Virus record (IMG/VR): IMGVR_UViG_3300011113_000757
Span: 1 to 21,572 of that record
Source of the DNA: a virus
Strand: one strand, 5' to 3'
DNA: 21,572 nt
A program made the translations under genes and the position numbers. Numbering within the stretch: position 1 is the stretch's first letter; each line of letters opens with the position of its first letter. Of this stretch, positions 6,397 to 13,826 are shown piece after piece. A model generated the notes under the pieces. It saw only the letters and a program-made list of their open reading frames with translations, was not told where the DNA came from and searched no databases.

Positions 6397-7704
6397 TCAA
6401 CGCCAAGCACCCTTCGTCTCAGCACCATCTTGCATCGAGATGGTTAACTCAGAAGTATTGAAGTGAAGCTTGCAGCCACGTCCAAGGACCCAACCGCGCT
6501 TAACACGTGAGGGACCAGGGGCGCTACACTCACCGTCAGTGAGAATGAGCATACCGTCCCAGCGGCCACGATTCTTAGGATCATTGACTACTACGGTGGG
6601 AGCGTTGAAGTCAGTACCACCGGCACGGATGCGCTGTGGTTGAACGTTGGCACCGCGGCGCCACTCGTAGACGTCGCGAACATCAGCTTCACAGTCAAAG
6701 GGAAGAACGTCGATAGTCACCTTCTTGGTGAGACTGCCGAGCTCAGCAAAGAACTCTGCAAGCATCTCATTGTGCACAGAACCGGACTGGTCGATAGCGA
6801 TGAGGAGCTTGGCCTCGTAGCCGCGCTTCGTACCCGGGTGGATGTAAGGATAACGCTTGTTGATGCGCTTCATCGTGTTGGTGCGACCACCGCGAACCAG
6901 CTGACCCACGAATTGTCGCAGAACTTTGCGCCAGTTGATGACATTGGCCACCGACTTACGGATGGAGTCGACCAAGTCTGAAGGGATACTACCCCAACCG
7001 TTGGCCTGAGAATCTGCGGTCTTGACCGCCTTCTCGACGATAGACTTGACTTTGCCTTCCACGTACTCCTTGATCTCGTCAGGCAGCTGATCCCAGCCGC
7101 CGTGGTCGTCGAGAGAACCGATGCTGTCCATGGCCGAGGCGAAGTCCGGATCGTCCTTGGTCTTCTCGTAGATCTTCTCGAAGTACCACTCCGAGGCTTG
7201 CATGGGAGGAAGCTCAGCAATGATCTGAGACAACTTCTGGGAAGCTTTTTCAGCCTCCGTCCACTCACGACCCTCGGGATGCTTAAGCTCCCTACCAGGA
7301 ACTAGTGCGAAGTCAGGCAGGAGTCGGTCGCCTTCCAGATGACTGTTGCCACCGCGGTTTGGGTCGAGGATGATGGAGTTGATGGCCAAGTCCGTGGCGA
7401 TGTTCCACAGCTGAGGAGGCGTACGCTTACGACCGTACAAGTGGCCGAACACGAGGTGGTAGAACTCGTGGATGAGAACCCCACGAATCTCACGGGGTGA
7501 GAGGCTCGCGAAGAACTGCGGATTCCAGTACAGCACGATGTCGTCGCGCTTCTGGTCGAAGACCACAGCTGCCGTGGGCATATCTTCCGTTGGGATCTTG
7601 GTGATATGCCTCGAGAGTTCCGCGAAGAACGGAGAGTCCTGCAGAAAAGACACCAAGTGACGGTCCAGATTGAAGTCGGTTTGGCAAGCCTTGAACATAT
7701 TCAT
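6397..7704 (-). CDS. VWA-like protein with putative metallopeptidase domain
   Basis: A 435-aa protein. The N-terminal half resembles the DUF2201-type putative metallopeptidase domain: 'GVLIHEFYHLVFGHL' carries HEFYH (HExxH, residues 79-83), followed by 'NIATDLAINSII' (101-112). The C-terminal part (about 298-435) is VWA-like with 'LLIAIDQSGSV', giving the MIDAS motif DxSxS (305-309), and 'MLILTDGEC'. This two-domain arrangement is common in large phages and in bacteria, where it is linked to AAA ATPases of the MoxR kind; none is seen nearby. The gene is GC-rich (38 of 60 bases in 6601-6660) compared with the AT-rich cluster upstream (21 of 60 in 10021-10080), so it may have a separate origin. 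Role in infection unknown. Confidence 0.82.
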   Translation of the reverse strand: MNMFKACQTDFNLDRHLVSFLQDSPFFAELSRHITKIPTEDMPTAAVVFDQKRDDIVLYWNPQFFASLSPREIRGVLIHEFYHLVFGHLYGRKRTPPQLWNIATDLAINSIILDPNRGGNSHLEGDRLLPDFALVPGRELKHPEGREWTEAEKASQKLSQIIAELPPMQASEWYFEKIYEKTKDDPDFASAMDSIGSLDDHGGWDQLPDEIKEYVEGKVKSIVEKAVKTADSQANGWGSIPSDLVDSIRKSVANVINWRKVLRQFVGQLVRGGRTNTMKRINKRYPYIHPGTKRGYEAKLLIAIDQSGSVHNEMLAEFFAELGSLTKKVTIDVLPFDCEADVRDVYEWRRGANVQPQRIRAGGTDFNAPTVVVNDPKNRGRWDGMLILTDGECSAPGPSRVKRGWVLGRGCKLHFNTSELTISMQDGAETKGAWR

Positions 7705-7792
7705 ATACTATCATGACCTCGCGCGCATTTGCATTTTTTATTTGCGCAACACCTGTATTGATTTTATTTCAATGCCTAGCTGACGTTAATGC

Positions 7793-8206
7793 TTACCCGT
7801 CAGACTCAACTTTCGTCCACGAAAAATCATTTTCTAACTTGTAACTTCCGATGTATGGGTGTGGTGCGACGCCCCACTCTTCAGGGGAAAGAAGGGAAAA
7901 ATAGTTATCGTCTGGTCCGGGGCCTCTGTGGTAGAGGTGGTAAATTTGTCCTGCCTTCTTTGAAAAAGCGCACGATGCCGTGTGTAATCGAACGTCTTCT
8001 TCAGCAGCTTCTATGATCTGTTGCGCTTCTTGTTGCAAGAACAAGATTTGCTTCTGAATAGTCACAAGTCGGGCGTGTGCAACAGTTCCTAAAATTTTGG
8101 CAGCCTCTTCTACAGCTGCTGTGTGATCAAGCGGGGCAAAAGGTGCTGAGAGACGACTCAGTGGGTATGGAGAAGAACGTTGTCTTTTTTGGATTGCCGA
8201 CATCAA
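7793..8206 (-). CDS. DUF2452 (C1orf50-like) protein
   Basis: A 137-aa protein with the order of DUF2452 family motifs: 'QKQILFLQQEAQQIIEAAEED' helix (about 55-75), 'RLHTASCAFSKKAGQIYHLYHR', 'NYFSLLSPEEWG' and the C-terminal 'YIGSYKLENDFSWTKV'. The family (PF10504) includes human C1orf50 and bacterial proteins; its function is unknown. The ATG overlaps the stop of the upstream DNA ligase by four bases (ATGA type), indicating translational coupling. The first 35 residues look disordered. The family call is confident; a role alongside DNA ligase is only suggested by position. Confidence 0.78.
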   Translation of the reverse strand: MMSAIQKRQRSSPYPLSRLSAPFAPLDHTAAVEEAAKILGTVAHARLVTIQKQILFLQQEAQQIIEAAEEDVRLHTASCAFSKKAGQIYHLYHRGPGPDDNYFSLLSPEEWGVAPHPYIGSYKLENDFSWTKVESDG

Positions 8207-9543
8207 TTACTCTTTTTCAGAAAACTTTCTGCGGTCTTTAGAAGCTTAGCATCGACATCTCGTGGATCTCGAAATCGAGTAAAAACTGGGAATCGAACCT
8301 TGCCGTCGCGCGTGAGACCGTCAGCAGTCATCGGATCAGGCTGTCCTTCAACTTCTACAATCTTACCGAGATACGAGTCAGGATCAATATCGATCTCTGC
8401 CTTGAGTGCATCCGTGTAACCTCCTCCCACACGAGTCACAACTCCGTTCGGCATAACCACATTGAAACCGCCCCACATGCCTTCGCGTTTGGAGCCGACA
8501 TTTCCCTCGTAGTGACCCACGATGACACCTTCGTAAGTCGTGACCGGTTTCATCTTGAGAACCGCCTTTGACCGTTTAAAGGCGTACTTGGAGTTCAGGT
8601 CTTTCAACATGATTCCCTCATAACCATCCTCCATGCAATCATTGTAAAATGTCAGAAGTTCTTTCATGTTGTTTACGGTCTTGCCGTCGACAGTGACGAC
8701 GGAAGTAGAATTTACTTTAGCAACCAGTTCCGATGCAAGATCGGTTCTATCAGACAAGTTTAATGTAGATTCTTGCTCACGCCAATCGTCAAAAGTCATC
8801 GCATCAAAGACGTGTAGGACCATGCCAGAATCATCCTTGCCCCGTTTGTAGGACATTGCGACAGAAGCAGTCTCGTTCCAGTCTGCTCCCATCACTTCTG
8901 CGTCAAGAACGAAGTTATCCCAAGTAGCATTTTCAAGGAGGCCCTTGATTCTAGGTAGCGTCTCTAGGACAGAACCACTACGCGTAAAGAGCGTGACTTC
9001 TCCGTTATTCTTTACTGCAATGCAGCGCAGCCCGTCTAGCTTTGGCTCAATGCGCACCGGATAAGAAATAGAATCTTCAATGATGATTCCTTTACCTGTT
9101 TCATGACGCGTCTTGAGCGTTTCAGCTAGTTGCACAGAGAAACCCACGATCGTCCCAGGCCAGATCTTATTAACTGTTGTCGTTGAAACACCGCAACGAA
9201 GATTCTTCAATAAGATACGCTGGCACCACTTCTGCTGCGGACCTGACATGTCTTTAAAAAGTTTGACTACAAGGTCCTTTGCAGCATTGCCTGTGACAGT
9301 TCTGGTGGATAGGCTTTTGTAAATTTCATCAAGAAACTGCTCTACTACCGTGTCGTCGTGGCCAATTCCAAGTGCCGGAGGCATCTTGAATTTGTTAACG
9401 TAGAAATTAGTGTAAGGATCACCCACTGCAACAAACACCCGCTTGAGCAAGTCGTTGTTGCAGTGATTATCTAATAGTTCTTCCTTGAAGAGACGTGAAT
9501 TATCTGATTCAAGACGTTCGAGAATGTCAATGATGGATGTCAT
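8203..9543 (-). CDS. ATP-dependent DNA ligase
   Basis: A 446-aa T4/T7-type DNA ligase. Motif I 'EPKLDG' puts the AMP-accepting lysine at about residue 168, preceded by an N-terminal domain with 'PQQKWCQRILLKNLRCGVS'. Motif III is seen in 'FVLDAEVMG', motif IV in 'DGYEGIMLKD', and motif V in 'AVLKMKP'. The C-terminal OB fold has 'GMWGGFNVVMPNGV' and 'VRFPVFTRFRDPRD'. The length is close to T4 gp30 (487 aa). It seals nicks in Okazaki fragments and repair intermediates during phage replication. All ligase motifs are intact. The stop overlaps the start of the DUF2452 gene. Confidence 0.95.
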   Translation of the reverse strand: MTSIIDILERLESDNSRLFKEELLDNHCNNDLLKRVFVAVGDPYTNFYVNKFKMPPALGIGHDDTVVEQFLDEIYKSLSTRTVTGNAAKDLVVKLFKDMSGPQQKWCQRILLKNLRCGVSTTTVNKIWPGTIVGFSVQLAETLKTRHETGKGIIIEDSISYPVRIEPKLDGLRCIAVKNNGEVTLFTRSGSVLETLPRIKGLLENATWDNFVLDAEVMGADWNETASVAMSYKRGKDDSGMVLHVFDAMTFDDWREQESTLNLSDRTDLASELVAKVNSTSVVTVDGKTVNNMKELLTFYNDCMEDGYEGIMLKDLNSKYAFKRSKAVLKMKPVTTYEGVIVGHYEGNVGSKREGMWGGFNVVMPNGVVTRVGGGYTDALKAEIDIDPDSYLGKIVEVEGQPDPMTADGLTRDGKVRFPVFTRFRDPRDVDAKLLKTAESFLKKSN

Positions 9544-9588
9544 ACAGAAACACTATAACTCTTCAAGTCGCTAAATTGCAAGCTGAAT

Positions 9589-9993
9589 TTAGCTCTTTTT
9601 CTTCTTCTTCTTCAATGCACTATCTTCAAACTCAGCCGAGGTTTCTTTAGGGGAATCTTCAAGAGATGCCTCAGGTGTATCGGCTGAGTCTACTTTGACG
9701 TCAGGAATTTCCTCTCGTTGACCAGTTAATTCATTAACAATCTTTGGAGGATTAAGAACAATTACACCTTCTGCCGGCGAAGATACTGTAGCAGTGCCTT
9801 TTGCTTCTGCGCCCGTTGCATCTAAAAATTCTTGTTCTTCAGGCGGGATAACGCCCATTGAATCGCAACGAGTAAGCAATAACTCGTACGTTACAATTCC
9901 AGTTTCTTCTAAAAATCTTTTTAGATTTGATTTTCTGCGCTTAAGAACATTAAGCAGTGTAACTTTTGAAATGCTTCTTTCATGAAGTCTCAT
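9589..9993 (-). CDS. unknown protein with helical head and poly-Lys tail
   Basis: A 134-aa protein. Residues 1-60 ('HERSISKVTLLNVLKRRKS', 'KRFLEETGIVTYELLLTRCD', 'GVIPPEEQEFLDA') look like a compact helical domain with a basic first helix, possibly DNA-binding. Residues 65-125 are low-complexity, rich in Glu, Ser, Thr and Pro, and the protein ends in a six-lysine stretch. The start overlaps the stop of the upstream HTH gene by four bases (ATGA type), so the two are likely made together. It precedes DNA ligase by 45 bases. Function unknown; a transcription-linked role is suggested by the coupling only. Confidence 0.58.
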   Translation of the reverse strand: MRLHERSISKVTLLNVLKRRKSNLKRFLEETGIVTYELLLTRCDSMGVIPPEEQEFLDATGAEAKGTATVSSPAEGVIVLNPPKIVNELTGQREEIPDVKVDSADTPEASLEDSPKETSAEFEDSALKKKKKKS

Positions 9994-10298
9994 TTAAATG
10001 TGATCCCTTCTTGTTGTAACTTTCTATAAGCTTCAATTTCTTGAAGAATATCACTGATGCCCTCTTGAAACTGTGGATCTTTAACGATCTGTTCAAGTTT
10101 ATCATCTGTAATATCAATGCTCCACTTTTTTGTGATTGCGTGAGCAAATTTCTTCATAACACGCAGCACATAGTTTCTTGCTGATGAATGATTCATCTTG
10201 TATCCAATCATAGTCATCATATCAGCAATCTCTCTGTAATTAGTTCCTTCTTCTGCAACTGTTGCGTATTGTGACTTATCTTTTTTACACTGTAACAT
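9990..10298 (-). CDS. small HTH protein resembling sigma region 4
   Basis: A 102-aa protein whose central part (about 18-55) 'GTNYREIADMMTMIGYKMNH' then 'SSARNYVLRVMKKFAHAI' has the form of a sigma-70 region 4.2-like helix-turn-helix: a '.YreIAd.l' first helix, a turn, and an 'S.arn.v.rvmkKfa' recognition helix. A second helical region (70-95) follows. It lies two genes downstream of a sigma factor that lacks this very region, in the same leftward cluster. A plain HTH regulator is the alternative. That it supplies region 4 function is inference. Confidence 0.6.
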   Translation of the reverse strand: MLQCKKDKSQYATVAEEGTNYREIADMMTMIGYKMNHSSARNYVLRVMKKFAHAITKKWSIDITDDKLEQIVKDPQFQEGISDILQEIEAYRKLQQEGITFK

Positions 10299-10306
10299 GT
10301 TTAAGT

Positions 10307-10546
10307 TTACTTTCTTAGTGTTTTATGTAGCGAAGAGAATCTTGCATTTTGCACTTCATCGAGTCGCGACATTAAAGCAGATCTATAGTCATTCTCTCGT
10401 TGCTGCAGTTTTTCCTCTACTTCTCTTGCTGCGTCTTGTTCTTCCATGTAGTCATTGAACTGCTTGTTCAACCTTAGCACTAAGATAATTGTGCTAAAAT
10501 CAATTAGCAGACCAAAAAGACAAATTACTGCGATTAAGCTCATCAC
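10307..10546 (-). CDS. small membrane-anchored coiled-coil protein
   Basis: A 79-aa protein. Residues 3-25 (LIAVICLFGLLIDFSTIILVL) are one strong hydrophobic segment, and residues 28-79 are a charged helix rich in Glu, Arg and Gln, likely coiled coil. No signal-peptidase site is evident, so it is probably a bitopic inner-membrane protein. Its ATG overlaps the stop of the sigma-factor gene (ATGA type), so it should be made with the sigma factor. Membrane tethering or regulation of that factor, or a lysis-related (spanin-like or holin-like) role, are both possible; neither is shown. Confidence 0.6.
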   Translation of the reverse strand: MMSLIAVICLFGLLIDFSTIILVLRLNKQFNDYMEEQDAAREVEEKLQQRENDYRSALMSRLDEVQNARFSSLHKTLRK

Positions 10547-11316
10547 GACCCTGTCATAAGAACTGACACATCACCCTCAGAGATTTTGTATTCTGAAACG
10601 TCCATGTCTTCGTCAAATAAGCCAAATCTAAGCCTGAGAATAGCAGATTCTTTTTCTGTGAGAGTTTGAAGTACATCTTGTACGATTCCAAGGAGTTCTT
10701 TAGAAGATGCTACGTGGAACGGATTGACATTCTCGTCTTCGTCTTCAATCTTCTCATCTAGTGAGCCTGAGTCAGGATCCGCAGATATCGTCTGATTAAG
10801 AGAAACAGTGTTTCGCCCCGAAGCAATAGTTGCTTTTACAACAGTTTCAGAAGCGTCAATTAATTCTAGCAATTCTTCATTTGACGGATCACATCCCATC
10901 ATTGCACGGTATTCATCAGCGGCTTGCACAATCTTCTTTTGAACAGAAGCAGCGTGCGCAGGTAGACGAATCATGCGTTTGCGTTTGAGAACATGCTGGC
11001 TGATAGCTTGCTTAATCCACCATGTCGCATAAGTTGAAAACTTAAATCCCCGCTTATAGTCAAATCGATCAATGGCCTTCAAGAGACCAAGATTTCCTTC
11101 TTGAATCAAGTCCTCAAGGGGAATATTGTGCCCCTTGTGCTTTTTTGCTATGGAAATGACTAAACGAAGATTACTCTCGACAAGCTTTTTCTTTGCTTTT
11201 TTCGCAGACTCTTCTGTACCTTCTGCATATTCCTTGAATAGGGATACTACTTCTGGGTGCTTTAAGAGTGAAAATGCTTTTAATTCTTTGAGATAGTCGT
11301 GAATGATGTCTTGCAT
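10543..11316 (-). CDS. sigma-70 family factor lacking region 4.2
   Basis: A 257-aa sigma-70 family protein. Region 1.2-like residues 1-40 are followed by region 2 (about 46-110): 'ESNLRLVISIAKKHKG', 'LEDLIQEGNLGLLKAIDRFDYKRGFKFSTYATWWIKQAISQH', which includes the core-binding and -10 melting residues. Region 3 covers about 112-175 ('RMIRLPAHAASVQKKI', 'TVSLNQTI'), and region 4.1 about 205-233 ('TEKESAILRLRFGL'). The expected region 4.2 HTH is missing: the protein ends after an unrelated acidic 24-residue tail. The downstream bases encode another protein, so this is not a simple frameshift. It should bind RNA polymerase core and the -10 element but not read a -35 element. T4 gp55, which works with gp33, is a known parallel. 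Confidence 0.9.
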   Translation of the reverse strand: MQDIIHDYLKELKAFSLLKHPEVVSLFKEYAEGTEESAKKAKKKLVESNLRLVISIAKKHKGHNIPLEDLIQEGNLGLLKAIDRFDYKRGFKFSTYATWWIKQAISQHVLKRKRMIRLPAHAASVQKKIVQAADEYRAMMGCDPSNEELLELIDASETVVKATIASGRNTVSLNQTISADPDSGSLDEKIEDEDENVNPFHVASSKELLGIVQDVLQTLTEKESAILRLRFGLFDEDMDVSEYKISEGDVSVLMTGS

Positions 11317-11328
11317 ATTACGCTTTCT

Positions 11329-11646
11329 TCAGTGCAGCATATCTCTATCTTGTGCTGCATTCTGATCAGTCTGTTGTTGAGCAGAAACTGTAAATCCAGT
11401 CGTCTTGATGTAATTCACGTGAGCCGAACGACGAACTTCTCGCACACTGATCTCTCGTTGAACGTAGCAGATTGACGTCTCAACGGCAGTTGAATCAAAT
11501 CCTTCGCGGACTGTCATGTCCCTCTCCTTGCGAAGTGAATCGTGCAAATTTCGTAGGTCGTCATCTGAAGTGTAAGCGAGGCTGTCGATTGTGAGTTGCA
11601 AGTCGTGGCTATAAAAGTTGTTCTTCTTCTGCTTCTTGTTAGACAT
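11329..11646 (-). CDS. small helical protein of unknown function
   Basis: A 105-aa protein starting 'MSNKKQKKNNFYSHDLQL'. The frame is open further upstream to 11736, but ATG 11646 is preferred: it has a purine-rich 'GAAAGAAAC' before it and avoids running deep into the gene above. The middle ('DDDLRNLHDSLRKERDMTVREGF') is an acidic/basic helix; the C-terminus is rich in Gln and Asp. No known domain is recognised. It lies just upstream of the sigma factor gene, 12 bases apart, in the same cluster. A GGGG/CCCC hairpin lies in its leader. Confidence 0.5.
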   Translation of the reverse strand: MSNKKQKKNNFYSHDLQLTIDSLAYTSDDDLRNLHDSLRKERDMTVREGFDSTAVETSICYVQREISVREVRRSAHVNYIKTTGFTVSAQQQTDQNAAQDRDMLH

Positions 11647-11681
11647 GTTTGTTTCTTTCGTTAATGTAATCACTGTTTCGT

Positions 11682-11695
11682 GGGGCGTGAACCCC
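11682..11695 (-). other. leader hairpin GGGG-N6-CCCC
   Basis: On the minus strand this reads GGGG TTCACG CCCC, 36-50 bases before the preferred start at 11646. There is no T-run. A similar hairpin stands before the gene starting at 14978. It may stabilise the mRNA 5' end or control translation. It overlaps the optional longer reading frame. Confidence 0.3.
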
Positions 11696-11722
11696 GATGT
11701 ATCTTTATAAACTAAGCACGCG

Positions 11723-11962
11723 TTAAGTTGCATCAACTACCATCTGCTCAAATCCTTTTGAAACATCAGACATGAACCTGACGGATTCAAAAAAATCTAA
11801 AAAGATGGGATCTTTGTGACCGTCTCTAAATGAGACTTTTAGAAATCCCCTTGATGAAACTGTCACCTGAAATTCACCGCGTGGTGACGTGTACACGTGT
11901 TGCCACCGTTCCAGTCTTTCACCGAGCGAGATTACTTTATTAGTTTTTTTATCTTTTGCCAT
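11723..11962 (-). CDS. small protein of unknown function
   Basis: A 79-aa protein with a basic start 'MAKDKKTNKVISLGERLERW', a probable beta-sheet middle ('GEFQVTVSSRGFLKVSFRDG') and a helical end ('ESVRFMSDVSKGFEQM'). No known domain is recognised. It is the first gene of the leftward cluster leading to the sigma factor, ligase and metallopeptidase genes. The small size and strand pattern suggest a phage accessory protein. Confidence 0.5.
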   Translation of the reverse strand: MAKDKKTNKVISLGERLERWQHVYTSPRGEFQVTVSSRGFLKVSFRDGHKDPIFLDFFESVRFMSDVSKGFEQMVVDAT

Positions 11963-12020
11963 CGTACATATCTCAAGTAATTTTTGTCAAACAGAGGAGT
12001 CGTCTCAAAGTCGTCATATT

Positions 12021-12386
12021 TTAGTCTCCCCTTAAATCCATTACACCCCACTCTTCTGGGCCCAACGTATATACCACGCGGGAGACACCAGCAATGCGAA
12101 GCTTATTTTGGCAACTTGTGCACGGTCGCGCCATTGCCCACTCACCATTTTTTCTAACTCGAGCGACCCACACTTCTGATTGCGGAGTAAGTTTCCTTGA
12201 TAGACGAGCCTCCGCATGATGACTGAGTGCAACGTCGCGAGACGCCACATTTCTAGAAGACACCAGAACTCCGTCGTTTCTTACGCCAACACTTCCAAGA
12301 AAGAAAGTTCGGATGTCAGTTCCCCGTTCAGTATTTTGCAGAGCGGCCGCCGCGGCGGCCTTCAGCATTTTCTTGTCAGTAGACAT
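12021..12386 (-). CDS. cytidine/dCMP deaminase-fold protein
   Basis: A 121-aa protein with the zinc motifs of the cytidine deaminase superfamily: 'HAEARL' (His57-Ala-Glu59) and 'ARPCTSCQNKLRIAGVSRVVYT' with PCxxC (Pro88, Cys89, Cys92). The His and two Cys bind zinc and the Glu shuttles protons. Substrate could be a pyrimidine nucleotide (dCMP or CMP), feeding dUMP/dTMP synthesis, or a nucleic acid; the short length and missing extra nucleotide-binding insertions do not decide. An alanine run near residues 10-15 comes from a GC-rich patch. The gene diverges from the endolysin gene. Confidence 0.78.
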   Translation of the reverse strand: MSTDKKMLKAAAAAALQNTERGTDIRTFFLGSVGVRNDGVLVSSRNVASRDVALSHHAEARLSRKLTPQSEVWVARVRKNGEWAMARPCTSCQNKLRIAGVSRVVYTLGPEEWGVMDLRGD

Positions 12387-12405
12387 ATAGCTTGCCTATT
12401 TAAAG

Positions 12406-12411
12406 TACAAT
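12406..12411 (+). promoter_or_regulatory. TACAAT box before the endolysin
   Basis: A TACAAT lies 32 bases before the ATG at 12444, in the gap between the divergent deaminase and endolysin genes. No -35-like element is seen. A promoter -10 role is inferred. Confidence 0.33.
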
Positions 12412-12443
12412 AACGACACGCAGTGTTGCAATACTTACTGTTT

Positions 12444-13139
12444 ATGAATGAACATTTAAAAGTTTCTGCTGAAGGACTAGAACACATTACAAAATGGGAA
12501 GGTCTGATGCTCAAGCGTTATATCTGTCCAGCCGGCAAACCCACGATCGGTGTGGGACACGTTATACTTCCCGGTGAAAATTATCAAGAGATCACCAAAG
12601 AACAGGCAATAGAAATCCTCGCAAAAGACGTGGAGAGATTTGAAAAAGCTGTCAAGAAACACATCACAGTATCTCTCAATCAGAACCAATTTGATGCTCT
12701 TGTTAGTTTTATCTTCAATACAGGTGAAGGAGGAATCATAAACACCGGAGTGCAAAAAGCAGTCAATTCAAGTGATTTCGCTAGTGTTCCTGCGAAGCTA
12801 GAAGAGTGGAGCAAGTTTCGCGTCAACGGCGTGATGAAAGTTAACAAGGGACTATTGAATCGAAGAAAATCAGAGGCTCAATTGTTCATAAAACCCATTG
12901 AAGCCGGCGCAGAAGTTCAGGATGACTCTGTTATATGGGATAAAAATACGCTTAAAGAAGCACAAACATATTTGTCAAAGATTTGCCTGTATGACAAGAG
13001 CATAGACGGATTATGGGGTCCGGGTACGTCTAGTGGATTGACACAGTTTGCAAGTCAAAACTGCGTTTCTTTGGGTGACGATCCCAAGACCAAGATTCCT
13101 CGGGCTGTGTTTGAACTATTAAAGCAAAAATCTTCTTAA
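12444..13139 (+). CDS. modular endolysin: GH24 lysozyme plus peptidoglycan-binding domain
   Basis: A 231-aa endolysin. The N-terminal two-thirds is a T4-type GH24 lysozyme: 'ITKWEGLMLKRY' carries the catalytic Glu (about 19), then 'CPAGKPTIGVGH' with the Thr (about 34) of the family triad; Cys28 stands where many members have Asp, a common variant. Later 'LNQNQFDALVSFIFNTGEG' and 'GLLNRRKSEAQLF' are typical. The C-terminal part (about 170-215) 'LKEAQTYLSKICLYDKSIDGLWGPGT' is a peptidoglycan-binding (PG_binding_1-like) module. It cleaves cell-wall glycan at lysis. ATG 12444 is chosen over GTG 12423, which gives an odd hydrophobic extension; neither has a good ribosome site. No signal or SAR segment is seen, so a holin would be expected. 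Confidence 0.92.
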   Translation: MNEHLKVSAEGLEHITKWEGLMLKRYICPAGKPTIGVGHVILPGENYQEITKEQAIEILAKDVERFEKAVKKHITVSLNQNQFDALVSFIFNTGEGGIINTGVQKAVNSSDFASVPAKLEEWSKFRVNGVMKVNKGLLNRRKSEAQLFIKPIEAGAEVQDDSVIWDKNTLKEAQTYLSKICLYDKSIDGLWGPGTSSGLTQFASQNCVSLGDDPKTKIPRAVFELLKQKSS

Positions 13140-13735
13140 AGGCCGAGTTCAAGATACTTCTTCTTGATAACTTTGTGCAAACCTGGATTAACTTTCAATG
13201 CTTCAGGTACGATTCGGTGTCTAATCAAGTTTCTCATGAACCTCACATCGCAGTTCGACTCATCTTCGATCCACGATAGTTTCTTCCTCTTGCACCATGA
13301 GATGAATTCTTTTTTCGGTGTGATTAAGAAAGGATGAACAACGTTTCCACTGGAATGAGGAATGAGTCGTGATTCACCGTGAAGAGACGTGAAGATCCAT
13401 GTCTCTATCGCATCGTCTAGATGATGGCCAGTGATCACCGGCGAATTAAAAGTCGAAAAGAACCAGTGCCGTTCATTCCGCCAGAATTCCTCAAGAGATT
13501 CTTCTTTGAGCCTGTCTCGTGACAACCTACCGATTCGAAGGTCCAATCCTCTTTCAGTAGCAAATTCTGTTACAAAGTTTAGTGCAGATGTTGATGTCTC
13601 TGTTCCATGATGAAAGAAAGCAAGATCTACTTCTTTCCTTCCATTCAAAAGGAAATCAACCACGGCAACGGAATCGACACCACCAGAAAAAGCTACCGTA
13701 CACTTGTTAGGGATTTTTCCGATAAAGCGAATCAT
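13136..13735 (-). CDS. tilS: TilS-type tRNA(Ile)-lysidine synthetase, catalytic domain
   Basis: A 199-aa PP-loop ATPase. It has 'SGGVDS' (17-22), 'GHHLDDAIETWIF' (103-115), 'VVHPFLITPKKEFISWC' and 'SWIEDESNCDVRFMRNLIRHRIVP', all in TilS order. Only the N-terminal catalytic domain is present; the C-terminal tRNA-binding domains of long TilS are absent, as in short forms. TilS turns C34 of tRNA-Ile(CAU) into lysidine, so that it reads AUA and takes Ile. The gene lies directly downstream of a CAU tRNA with a terminator between. ATG 13735 ('GATGAAGAA' before it) is preferred to an in-frame GTG at 13774. The stop overlaps the convergent endolysin gene by four bases. Confidence 0.88.
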   Translation of the reverse strand: MIRFIGKIPNKCTVAFSGGVDSVAVVDFLLNGRKEVDLAFFHHGTETSTSALNFVTEFATERGLDLRIGRLSRDRLKEESLEEFWRNERHWFFSTFNSPVITGHHLDDAIETWIFTSLHGESRLIPHSSGNVVHPFLITPKKEFISWCKRKKLSWIEDESNCDVRFMRNLIRHRIVPEALKVNPGLHKVIKKKYLELGL

Positions 13736-13784
13736 GATTTCTTCATCATAACATGCAAAAGAAAAATTTTGCACATTAACAAAT

Positions 13785-13823
13785 AAAAAAGGAACCTTTA
13801 GAGGATTAATCTAAAGGTTCCTT
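13785..13823 (-). terminator. Rho-independent terminator after the tRNA
   Basis: Read on the minus strand: a 14-bp perfect stem AAGGAACCTTTAGA / TCTAAAGGTTCCTT (13810-13823 with 13789-13802) with a 7-base loop, followed by a T-run (13790-13785). It begins 3 bases past the tRNA 3' end and stops the tRNA transcript before the tilS-like gene, which must then be reached by read-through or its own promoter. Confidence 0.9.
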
Positions 13824-13826
13824 CAG

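Noticed and set aside
6640-7660. Several long frames on both strands opposite or inside the metallopeptidase gene
   Set aside because: They are shadow frames of a GC-rich gene, with no domain and no ribosome sites.
7860-12100. The shared string PEEWGV in the DUF2452 protein and the deaminase-fold protein
   Set aside because: No other similarity is seen; in DUF2452 it is the family's own motif, so this is coincidence.
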